Assembly (NCBI GenBank): GCA_021300125.1
Contig: JAJTHX010000035.1
Coordinates: forward strand, 1-5,644
DNA length: 5,644 nt
Origin: Betaproteobacteria bacterium
GTDB taxonomy: Bacteria; Pseudomonadota; Gammaproteobacteria; Burkholderiales; SG8-41
Direction: 5' to 3'
The notes beneath the pieces are model-generated. The model saw only the letters and a list, made by a program, of their open reading frames with translations, was not told where the DNA came from and ran no database searches. Positions 1 to 5,558 of this stretch are shown here, piece after piece. The translations under genes were made by a program, and so were the position numbers. The stretch's first letter is position 1; each line of letters starts with the position of its first letter.

Positions 1-118
1 ATGCCGTCATTTCCTTGGGCAACCGGGTCGAAGCCGAAAGGTCGACGATGGTTTTGGATTCGGGGTCGTGCACGCCAATACGCGCACCCTTGGCATCGGA
101 AAAGGTCACCAGACGCAT
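1..118 (-). CDS. Fumarylacetoacetate hydrolase family protein, N-terminal fragment (cut by window edge)
   Basis: The 39 visible codons begin MRLVTFSDAKGARIGV and continue through a VDLS motif to LPKEMTA. This is the usual opening of the small N-terminal domain found in many FAH-family hydrolases and 2-oxo-hepta-enedioate isomerase-like enzymes, in which a short beta-rich segment precedes the metal-binding catalytic domain. The catalytic domain, with its metal-binding acidic residues, lies outside the window, so neither activity nor substrate can be judged. The ATG at 116-118 is favoured because a perfect AAGGAG lies 8 nt upstream. The gene is transcribed leftwards, divergently from the transporter gene across about 450 nt. 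The family call rests on a short stretch of recognised sequence and is moderately sure; the exact enzyme is unknown. Confidence 0.7.
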   Translation of the reverse strand, partial: MRLVTFSDAKGARIGVHDPESKTIVDLSASTRLPKEMTA

Positions 119-126
119 GACTGAAA

Positions 127-132
127 CTCCTT
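127..132 (-). promoter_or_regulatory. Ribosome binding site of the FAH-family gene
   Basis: Read on the minus strand this is AAGGAG, a strong anti-Shine-Dalgarno match, with 8 nt to the ATG at 118. It supports the start and shows that this edge fragment is a real gene. Confidence 0.75.
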
Positions 133-181
133 CTTGTTACGTGAGTGGTTCGGGTATTCGGTTGCCGGGGTTCTATTACTG

Positions 182-213
182 CTGAATGTTTTCAGTCCGG
201 CCGTGCGCCGGAC
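182..213. repeat. Two abutting inverted repeats (possible operator or hairpin)
   Basis: Positions 182-195 read CTGAA-TGTT-TTCAG, a 5-bp stem with a 4-nt loop. Positions 195-213 read GTCCGGC-CGTGC-GCCGGAC, a perfect 7-bp stem with a 5-nt loop. The two share base 195. No T-run follows on either strand, so a rho-independent terminator is unlikely. The location, 64-95 nt upstream of the FAH-type start, suits a regulator site or 5' leader structure, but this is inference. Confidence 0.4.
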
Positions 214-414
214 ACCTTCACGAAATGCGCCCACCTTACGATGTCCTGGTACTGAGACTTTTTTGAATTGGGGCAAAGTCATCACCAGCGGTTCGCCCAA
301 GTGCCACAACGAAGCCGCCATGCCGCCCGCACACGAGACACACAGCCACACCTGTTGACCGGTACGCATCAGCAGCCTCCCCAGGATTTTGCGGTCACGG
401 AACTTACGCCCGGC

Positions 415-434
415 GGCCGCAGTAAACAGCGGCC
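415..434. repeat. Inverted repeat GGCCGC-N8-GCGGCC
   Basis: A perfect 6-bp stem surrounds the A-rich loop AGTAAACA at 421-428. It lies about 137 nt upstream of the transporter start. There is no adjoining T-tract. It may be a regulator-binding palindrome or a chance GC-rich repeat. Confidence 0.3.
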
Positions 435-526
435 TCAGGCGCGTAGTTTTGTGCTCATATTTTACCCCGGCACTGCAGCCCGCGGTGGGGACTGGCCGGG
501 CATTTCACGGAAACGCAACCGCCCTC

Positions 527-535
527 TGCTAGACT
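527..535 (+). promoter_or_regulatory. Possible extended -10 element for the transporter gene
   Basis: TGCTAGACT fits the extended -10 pattern TGnTAnnnT (4 of 6 bases in the hexamer). No good -35 box is seen at 16-18 bp; the nearest candidates near TTTCAC at 503-508 are too far away. If it is used, transcription would begin at about 541-543, giving a very short leader or making the ATG at 542 leaderless. Weak evidence. Confidence 0.2.
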
Positions 536-541
536 TAAAAG

Positions 542-574
542 ATGGCTGACAAACCCTGTCTGTGGCGTCCATGA
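542..574 (+). CDS. Possible 10-codon leader ORF (MADKPCLWRP) coupled to the transporter
   Basis: ATG at 542 opens a 10-residue frame ending in TGA at 572-574. That stop overlaps the transporter ATG at 571-573 as ATGA, the same coupling arrangement seen at the two other gene junctions in this window. There is no clear Shine-Dalgarno before 542. The transporter also lacks one, so coupling from a short upstream ORF would explain how its start is reached. It could equally be chance, since the frame is very short. Confidence 0.2.
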   Translation: MADKPCLWRP

Positions 575-1887
575 GCAACGGCCCCACGGCGCTGATCCAG
601 CGCTTGGTCAATTTACGTCCCGGCGAAACCCGCGCCCTGCTCTGGTCCTTCGCCTACTTTTTCTGCCTGCTCGCGGCGTATTACCTGCTGCGCCCGCTGC
701 GCGACGAAATGGGCATCGCCGGCGGCGTGCGCAACCTGCCCTGGCTGTTCACCGCCACCTTTTTTGCAATGCTCGCGGCGGTGCCGCTGTTCGGCGCCGC
801 GGTCGCCCGGCTGCCGCGGCAGCGCTTCATTCCGCTGGTCTACCGCTTTTTCACGGTCAACCTGCTGCTGTTCTGGCTGCTGCTCGCACTCGACATCGAA
901 AAGGCGCTGGTGGCGCGGGTGTTCTTTGTCTGGATCAGCGTGTTCAACCTGTTCACGATCTCGGTGTTCTGGTCGTTCATGGCTGACCTCTATGCCGCCG
1001 AACAGGGCAAGCGCCTCTACGGCTTCATCGCTGCAGGCGGTACGGCCGGGGCGCTGCTTGGCCCCACCCTCGCCATCGCGCTGGTGCAGCTGCTCGGCCC
1101 GGCCAACCTGCTGCTGGTTGCCGTGCTGCTGCTCGAACTCGCCGTGCTCTGCGCCGCGCGCCTGGAAAACACCGCGGCACCGTTGCGCGCCGCGCGCATC
1201 AGCGCCGCAGAGACCACGGCTGCACCGGTAGCGCCACTCGGTGGCGGCTGGCTCGACGGCCTGAAGCTGGTGCTGGGCTCGCCCTACCTCGCCGGCGTCG
1301 CGGGCTGGGTGGCACTGCTGTCGCTGGCCGGTACCTTCCTCTACTTCCAGCAGATCGAAATCGTCAGGGCCGCCTCCGATGATCCGGCGGTGCGCACGCG
1401 CATCTTCGCCAGTATCGACCTTGCCGCAGGCCTGCTCACGCTGCTGGTGCAGTGTCTCGCCACCGGCAAGCTGATCAGCCGCTTCGGCACCGGCCCCGCG
1501 GCGGCGGCGCTGCCGCTGGTGTTCCTGCTCGGCTTCCTCACGCTGTGGTGGTCGCCGATGCTGTGGCTGGTGATCGCCTTCCAGGCCCTGCAGCGCACCA
1601 CCAACTTCGCGCTGTCGAATCCTGCGCGTGAGGTGCTGTTCACGGTGGCCGGCCGCGAAGAGAAATACAAGGCCAAGAGCGTGATCGACCTCGTCGTGTT
1701 CCGCGGCGGTGACGCCGTCAGCGGCTGGCTGTTCCACAGCCTGCGCGGACTCGGCCTTGAGCTCGGCGCGATATCGCTGGCCACGGTGCCGGTCACCGCC
1801 GCCTGGCTCGGCCTCGCGCTGTGGCTGGGCCGCGAACAGGAACGCCGCGCCGCGCCCCAATCGACAGCCACCCAGGAGACGCCATGA
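571..1887 (+). CDS. Nucleotide-transporter-like (Tlc/NTP exchange type) MFS membrane protein, 12 TM
   Basis: A polytopic inner-membrane protein of 438 residues. About twelve hydrophobic helices are visible, six on each side of a long Ala/Pro-rich loop at about residues 198-228. After helix 1 comes RPLRDEMG (41-48). Later come NPAREVLF (350-357) and KYKAKSVID (365-373). From memory these motifs are typical of the MFS-related proteins annotated as NTP/NTP exchange or ATP:ADP antiporter-like transporters in free-living bacteria; true Tlc translocases exchange ATP and ADP in intracellular bacteria. The substrate here is not shown. Two starts are possible, GTG at 562 (441 aa) and ATG at 571; neither has a good ribosome binding site, and I prefer the ATG. 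The stop overlaps the next gene's ATG. The tail from about residue 420 is hydrophilic. Confidence 0.72.
   Translation: MSNGPTALIQRLVNLRPGETRALLWSFAYFFCLLAAYYLLRPLRDEMGIAGGVRNLPWLFTATFFAMLAAVPLFGAAVARLPRQRFIPLVYRFFTVNLLLFWLLLALDIEKALVARVFFVWISVFNLFTISVFWSFMADLYAAEQGKRLYGFIAAGGTAGALLGPTLAIALVQLLGPANLLLVAVLLLELAVLCAARLENTAAPLRAARISAAETTAAPVAPLGGGWLDGLKLVLGSPYLAGVAGWVALLSLAGTFLYFQQIEIVRAASDDPAVRTRIFASIDLAAGLLTLLVQCLATGKLISRFGTGPAAAALPLVFLLGFLTLWWSPMLWLVIAFQALQRTTNFALSNPAREVLFTVAGREEKYKAKSVIDLVVFRGGDAVSGWLFHSLRGLGLELGAISLATVPVTAAWLGLALWLGREQERRAAPQSTATQETP
1874..1878 (+). promoter_or_regulatory. Ribosome binding site of the aldo/keto reductase
   Basis: AGGAG sits 5 nt before the ATG at 1884, inside the last codons of the transporter gene. 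It decides the start: in-frame start codons further upstream lie within the transporter gene and would put unrelated residues in front of the signal peptide. Confidence 0.75.
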
Positions 1888-2840
1888 ACGCCCCACATTT
1901 CAACACCCGCCGCAATCTGCTCAGGATCGGCGCCGGCCTCGGCGCCGCAGCCCTGGCACCGCAACTCGCCGCGCAGGCCAAACCTGCGCCACTGCTCAGC
2001 AGGAAAATCCCAAAGAGCGGCGAACTGCTGCCGGTGATCGGCCTGGGCACCGCAATCATTTTCGATATCGGCAACGATTCCGAAAAACGCGCCGAACGCA
2101 GTGCAGTCATCCGCACCCTGCTCGACGGCGGCGCCAAAATGATCGACACCGCCCCCTCCTACGGCACTGCCGAATCCGTGCTTGGCGACCTGCTCGCCGC
2201 GGCGAAACTGCGCGACCGGGTGTTCCTCGCGACCAAGGTGCGTTCCAACGACAATGAGGCCTTTGTCGCACAGATGAAGCAATCGCAGCAGCGACTGCAT
2301 TCGCCGAAGATCGACCTGATGCTGATGCACAACGTCGGCTTCCTCGACCGTGGCATGGTCGCCTCGCAGCTCGCCATCGTGCGCGAATGGAAGCAGCAGG
2401 GCATTTTCCGCCACATCGGCGTCACCCACTCGCAGGACCAGGCGCGCGCCAACGAGCGGCTGATCGAAATCATGCAGCAGGACAAGATCGACTTCATCCA
2501 GGTCAACTACTCGATGGCCGAACGCAGCGTCGAGGACCGGCTGCTGGCGGCGGCCGCCGACACCGGCACCGCGCTGATGTGCAACCTGCCCTTCGGCCGT
2601 GCCCGGCTGTTCCGCGCGGTGCAGGGCCGGACAGTCCCGGACTGGGCCGCCGAATTCGACGCCGTGACCTGGGGCCAGTTCTTCCTGAAATACCTGCTCG
2701 CCCAACCCGCCGTCAACGTCGTGATCCCCGGCACCGACCGCGTCGAATACATGCTCGACAACCTCAACGCGGGACGCGGCCGGTTGCCGGACGCGGCCAT
2801 GCGCAAGCGCATGGCCGCCCACATCGACGCGGTGTTGTGA
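1884..2840 (+). CDS. Tat-exported aldo/keto reductase
   Basis: A 318-residue NAD(P)H-dependent oxidoreductase of the aldo/keto reductase superfamily. The N-terminus carries TRRNLLR (8-14), then a hydrophobic Gly/Ala/Leu stretch and a likely cleavage site AQA before K33, which is a twin-arginine signal. The mature part opens with the barrel strand containing VIGLGT (51-56). The AKR catalytic tetrad is complete: Asp88 and Tyr93 in IDTAPSYG, Lys118 in FLATKV, His149 in LMLMHN, with Asp-Tyr spaced five residues as usual. QVNYS (206-210) and IPGTDRVEYMLDN (281-293) match the later strands and the cofactor phosphate-binding region. The carbonyl substrate is unknown. The Tat route suits a protein that folds around its cofactor before export. 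Its ATG overlaps the transporter stop (ATGA), so the two are very probably cotranscribed and translationally coupled. Confidence 0.88.
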   Translation: MNAPHFNTRRNLLRIGAGLGAAALAPQLAAQAKPAPLLSRKIPKSGELLPVIGLGTAIIFDIGNDSEKRAERSAVIRTLLDGGAKMIDTAPSYGTAESVLGDLLAAAKLRDRVFLATKVRSNDNEAFVAQMKQSQQRLHSPKIDLMLMHNVGFLDRGMVASQLAIVREWKQQGIFRHIGVTHSQDQARANERLIEIMQQDKIDFIQVNYSMAERSVEDRLLAAAADTGTALMCNLPFGRARLFRAVQGRTVPDWAAEFDAVTWGQFFLKYLLAQPAVNVVIPGTDRVEYMLDNLNAGRGRLPDAAMRKRMAAHIDAVL

Positions 2841-2844
2841 ACCG

Positions 2845-3861
2845 CTAGGCGAGCTTCACGGGCCGCACCGCGACCCGGTCCTCGCTGATGCGCTGATTGA
2901 GCAGGTTGACGCAGGCGGCGACGACGTCCAGCGTCGGCGTGGCGGTGCCGGTCATCCGCGCCAGTTCAAGCACGGCGTTGACGATGGCATCCATTTCCAG
3001 CGGACGGCCGGCGCGCACATCCTGCAGCGTGGACGTCGGCAGCGAAGCGCGCTTGGCGGCATCGGCGACCCGCGCCTCGGCATCGATATCGAGCCGGGTA
3101 CCCGCTGCGGCCGCCACGGCCACCACTTCGCGCATCAGCGCCACCGCCAGCGGCCGTGTGCCCGGGAAGGCCGCGGCCTCGCGCGCGGTGGACTGGGTGA
3201 TCGCGCCCAGCGTGTTCCATACCGCGTTTGACAGCAGCTTGGTCCACTTTACCTTGCGGATGTCGTCCGACACCTTGCCCGGCCAGCCGGCGCGGGTGGC
3301 AATCGCGGCAATCGTTTCAAGCCGCGGCGTGATGCGGTTGTCGATTTCGCCGATGACCAGCGCGTCGGTATCGCCGTCGGGCACGCGTACATGGCCCGGC
3401 GCCACGAGGTCCGCCGGCTTCAGCGCGGTGCCGCCGATGATCATCTGCGGCGGGAAACTGCGCGCGAGCACGCCATCGGGATCGAGCACCTGGATCGGCG
3501 CATCGCGCCATTGTGATTCGATGCCCTGGAAATACCACCACGGCAGGCCGTTCTGCGGAAACACCAGCACGCCGTCCTTCGTCACCAGGCTGCGCAGGTG
3601 CTGGGCCACCGGCGCGATCTGCTGAGACTTCAGCGTGACAAAGACCAGGTCGTACGGGCCCTGCTCCTCGCCCGGCCTGCACACGCGCACCTTCACTGGA
3701 TCGGGCACGCCGCTCTTCGGACCTTCGAGGATCAGCCCGCGGCTGGCCAGCGCCTCGTACTGCGCACCGCGTGCGACCAGGGTGACATCCTCACCGGCCA
3801 GCGTCAGCCGGCCGCCAAAAAATCCGCCGATTGCGCCGGCGCCATAGACCAGAATTTTCAT
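2845..3861 (-). CDS. Ketopantoate reductase (PanE/ApbA) family protein
   Basis: A 338-residue cytosolic NADPH-dependent 2-oxo-acid reductase by family; classical members reduce 2-dehydropantoate to pantoate for coenzyme A. The Rossmann motif GAGAIG (7-12) opens the protein after MKILVY. Lys78 in TLKS and Asn104 in FPQNG match NADPH and substrate positions in the N-terminal domain. Lys208 in TKLLSN corresponds to the catalytic lysine, with Asn212 nearby. The C-terminal domain has STLQD (277-281), GR (285-286) and the substrate-side Glu289 in LEMD. All key residues are present. Such paralogues are common and many do not serve pantothenate synthesis, so the substrate is open. I chose ATG 3861 because the motif starts at residue 2; an upstream ATG at 3903 would add 14 unconserved residues and overlap the AT-rich promoter-like stretch. 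No strong Shine-Dalgarno is seen, only GGGA. Confidence 0.88.
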   Translation of the reverse strand: MKILVYGAGAIGGFFGGRLTLAGEDVTLVARGAQYEALASRGLILEGPKSGVPDPVKVRVCRPGEEQGPYDLVFVTLKSQQIAPVAQHLRSLVTKDGVLVFPQNGLPWWYFQGIESQWRDAPIQVLDPDGVLARSFPPQMIIGGTALKPADLVAPGHVRVPDGDTDALVIGEIDNRITPRLETIAAIATRAGWPGKVSDDIRKVKWTKLLSNAVWNTLGAITQSTAREAAAFPGTRPLAVALMREVVAVAAAAGTRLDIDAEARVADAAKRASLPTSTLQDVRAGRPLEMDAIVNAVLELARMTGTATPTLDVVAACVNLLNQRISEDRVAVRPVKLA

Positions 3862-3903
3862 GGGATTCCCGAAGAGGCGCAGGGCATGGAGGCCACCGCG
3901 CAT

Positions 3904-3940
3904 TTAGTTATAAGTATTTGTTTTTATTGACTATTATTTT
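3904..3940 (-). promoter_or_regulatory. AT-rich island with a candidate promoter for the PanE-like gene
   Basis: Only 5 of these 37 bases are G or C, in sharp contrast with the GC-rich genes around. Read on the minus strand, TATAAC at 3912-3907 is a 5-of-6 match to the -10 consensus. TAGTCA at 3933-3928 is a 4-of-6 match to the -35 box at a rather short 15-bp spacing. Transcription would start near 3900, about 40 nt before the ATG at 3861. The island begins at the stop codon of the upstream selenoprotein gene. It could instead be an A/T-rich upstream activating stretch or a relic insertion. Confidence 0.45.
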
Positions 3941-4455
3941 GAAACCAGATACTCCAGCGCCTGTGGCAGGGCGGCATCGGCCACTGCCGCCAGTTCCTCC
4001 GCGCTGCGGTTCTGCACCGGATGCGGAACATACACCACCGCGGGCTCGAAGCCGAGCGCGCGGCTCTGCACCGCGACCGCGTCACGGAACTCGGTCGTCA
4101 CGATAGACACACCGGGCAGCCCTTTGGCATCAAAGGTCATCAGGTCGTGCAGACTGCACGACGTGCAGGAACCTCAGTCGGAAAGCCCGATCAGCACCAC
4201 GTCGGCTTCGGCGATCACGCGCTCGACGATGTCCGCCGAGGCCACCTTGGCATTGGTCGGCTTGCCGAAGCGCTGGCTGCGGATACCGCGTTCGGTGAGG
4301 CGCTGCTCGATGCGGTTCAGGAATTCGTCGCTGCGCGTCTTGCCAATGTCGAACAGGCCGACGATCAGTCCGTCGAGGCTGGCCGGCGGCGCGCGGCGCG
4401 CACGCTTGACCGCCGATGTTTCGGCCGTGGGGTCCCGCAGGTAAGGCAGCGTCAT
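3934..4455 (-). CDS. UGSC-family selenoprotein, Sec at residue 94 (UGA recoded)
   Basis: A 173-residue protein read through one in-frame TGA at 4176-4174. The N-terminal half contains GLFDIGKTRSDEFLNRIE (33-50) and GKPTNAKVAS (64-73) and runs to VVLIGLSD (86-93). The UGA codon follows, then GSCTSC (95-100) and HDLMTFDAKG (103-112). Residues 94-97 form Sec-Gly-Ser-Cys, the signature of the UGSC family, whose non-selenium members carry Cys at the first position. The second half has VSIVTTEF and VVYVPHP and ends at TAA 3936-3934. No signal peptide or membrane segment is seen, so it is probably cytosolic. Sec94 with Cys97 or Cys100 could form a selenenylsulfide, suggesting redox chemistry, but no reaction is established to my knowledge. 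ATG 4455 overlaps the partner gene's TGA and has AAGGAG 8 nt upstream. Calling two separate ORFs here would be an error. Confidence 0.85.
4144..4162 (-). promoter_or_regulatory. Bacterial SECIS hairpin of the UGSC selenoprotein
   Basis: On the minus-strand mRNA, GUCGUGCA pairs with UGCACGAC as a perfect 8-bp stem around the loop GUC. The base of the stem lies exactly 11 nt after the UGA. The E. coli fdhF SECIS, as I recall it, also starts its upper stem 11 nt after UGA and has the apex UGCA-GGUC-UGCA; here it is UGCA-GUC-UGCA. SelB recognises the apical G-U of such a loop, which is present. The bulged U of the fdhF stem has no obvious counterpart. The hairpin encodes codons for residues 98-104, so it is read as protein as well. 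Confidence 0.75.
4174..4176 (-). other. UGA codon recoded as selenocysteine
   Basis: This TGA lies in one continuous frame with conserved-looking sequence on both sides: codons for LIGLSD before, codons for Gly-Ser-Cys-Thr-Ser-Cys after. No other in-frame stop occurs between 4455 and 3936. A perfect hairpin begins 11 nt downstream. Confidence 0.82.
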
Positions 4456-5534
4456 TCCCGGATCTCCTTGGTCACCGGTTGCAGTTCGGTGCGGCTGCGT
4501 CCGGCCAGCCAGCCCGGCAGGATCGCCGAGAACAGGCCGGCCGCGCCGCCGGCGCGCACCACCATCAAACCATCTTCATGGAATTTCGGCACCGGCTCGC
4601 CGGCGCGACTGGCCGGGATACCCTCGCCGACACCATCGGCCCCGGCAACCAGCCGGGCACCTGGACGGATGGTAGCCTCGTACAACGCACGCTCGATGCG
4701 CGCACGATCCCAGCCGGCCTCGCGGTAGATGCCGTAATGCTCGGGCGAGAGCACGAGTATGGCGCGCGCCGACTGCACCAGCTTGGAATGGCCGATGTTC
4801 ACCAGCGACATCGCGAAGGATCGGGTCAAGGCTTCCGGCGTGCGCGATTTCTGGTCAACAAAGGCCTCCGGGCCGTGGCCCTGGAACAGCGTCACCGCGG
4901 ATTTGCCGGGGACGATACCGCGCGCCTGCGCCAGCGGCTGCCAGGCCGGATCGGATTCGTCCTCGGCAAAACACAGCGTGAATTTGCTCGGCGCACCCAG
5001 CGTCGAGCGGTCGATCTCGCCGGGCCGCCCGCCGCCGACGTTGCGCACGATCAGGTTCAGCGCGCGGCCGATGGTGGCATTGGCGCGGTTGCCTTGGCCC
5101 AGCGCGTTCATGCCGCTGTTCATGCCGATCCTGCGGACGACCGGGCCATTGACAATGATCACCGGCGACGAGAAGTAGGTGGTGGCCAGCACGCCGTGCA
5201 GCGTGAACACCGGCTCCAGCGCGGCCTCGATTGCCGCCAGCAGCACCGGCATGTATTCCGGACGGCAGCCGGCCATCACCGCATTGATCGCGACCTTCTC
5301 GATGGTGCACGGCGCGAGGTTGGGCGGAATGTTGCCGACCAGTTCATCGGGCCTGCGCGAGGTGCCCTTCAGCATCGCGATCACCCGCTCGTCGGTGGGC
5401 GGCGTCACCGGCAGGCCGTCGCTCCAGCCGCGCTCGAAACAGACTTCCATCGGGTCCGTGCCCTCGCCGTATTCGATCTTGCGCGCGGCCAGCCAGGTCG
5501 TGCCCTGGTGTCGGGCTTCCAGCTTCTCGGCCAC
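4452..5534 (-). CDS. Conserved protein of unknown function, partner of the UGSC selenoprotein
   Basis: A 360-residue protein, apparently cytosolic, with no signal peptide or convincing membrane helix. Landmarks in order: VCFERGWSDGLPVTPPTDER (31-50), PPNLAPCTIEKVAINAVMAG (70-89), VNGPVVRRIGMNSG (128-141), ANATIGRALN (151-160), KFTLCFAEDE (184-193), LVLSPEHYGIYREAGW (260-275) and a Gly/Ala-rich end, VRAGGAAGLFSAILPGW (326-342). Cysteines lie at 32, 76, 90 and 188. I recognise the GWSDGLPV..PPT pattern as belonging to a conserved uncharacterised family that I associate with UGSC proteins, but I know no activity for it. The start is GTG 5534, the first start codon after an in-frame stop at 5561-5559; no clear Shine-Dalgarno precedes it, so coupling to the upstream gene 24 nt away is likely. 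The stop overlaps the selenoprotein ATG as ATGA. Confidence 0.75.
   Translation of the reverse strand: MAEKLEARHQGTTWLAARKIEYGEGTDPMEVCFERGWSDGLPVTPPTDERVIAMLKGTSRRPDELVGNIPPNLAPCTIEKVAINAVMAGCRPEYMPVLLAAIEAALEPVFTLHGVLATTYFSSPVIIVNGPVVRRIGMNSGMNALGQGNRANATIGRALNLIVRNVGGGRPGEIDRSTLGAPSKFTLCFAEDESDPAWQPLAQARGIVPGKSAVTLFQGHGPEAFVDQKSRTPEALTRSFAMSLVNIGHSKLVQSARAILVLSPEHYGIYREAGWDRARIERALYEATIRPGARLVAGADGVGEGIPASRAGEPVPKFHEDGLMVVRAGGAAGLFSAILPGWLAGRSRTELQPVTKEIRE
4464..4469 (-). promoter_or_regulatory. Ribosome binding site of the UGSC selenoprotein
   Basis: AAGGAG on the minus strand, 8 nt before the ATG at 4455, lying within the end of the partner gene. Its strength fixes the start of the selenoprotein and argues that the frame before the UGA is a genuine gene. 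Confidence 0.8.
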
Positions 5535-5558
5535 CCCGGGCTCGAGTGAGCGGGAGCC

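Larger units (their letters stand above)
119..541. other. Divergent intergenic region with short inverted repeats; no convincing gene
   Basis: This stretch separates the leftward FAH-type gene from the rightward transporter gene and should hold both promoters. It is visibly less GC-rich than the flanking genes. Open frames exist on both strands (for example minus 106-369) but their translations show no recognisable family, have unremarkable composition and overlap the FAH start. I see several short inverted repeats (195-213, 256-280, 415-434) and local AT-rich patches (about 256-270 and 443-465). I do not see a clear sigma-70 promoter with both boxes well spaced for either gene. Confidence 0.6.

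Noticed and set aside
195..213. Hairpin as a rho-independent terminator
   Set aside because: No run of T follows the stem on either strand, and it lies between divergent gene starts where no terminator is needed.
106..369. Minus-strand 87-codon frame in the divergent intergenic region
   Set aside because: It overlaps the start and ribosome binding site of the FAH-type gene, has no recognised family and no good ribosome binding site.
613..1896. Long open frame on the minus strand opposite the transporter (427 codons)
   Set aside because: Its translation is rich in Gln, Arg, Gly, Ala and Glu with no family resemblance, as expected for the antisense of a GC-rich gene. The plus-strand frame encodes an obvious membrane protein with known motifs.
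1341..2822. Long open frame on the minus strand opposite the transporter and reductase (493 codons)
   Set aside because: It spans two well-supported plus-strand genes and has low-complexity His/Gly/Arg-rich composition, so it is a GC-skew shadow.
3934..4176. Selenoprotein gene as a pseudogene broken by a nonsense mutation
   Set aside because: The stop is TGA precisely at the U of a UGSC motif, with a SECIS-like hairpin at the right distance and intact sequence on both sides. A random nonsense mutation would not explain all three.
4416..5549. Long open frame on the plus strand opposite the 360-aa protein (377 codons)
   Set aside because: Arg/Gln/His/Ala-rich antisense translation without recognisable motifs, covering a minus-strand gene with conserved motifs and ATGA coupling.
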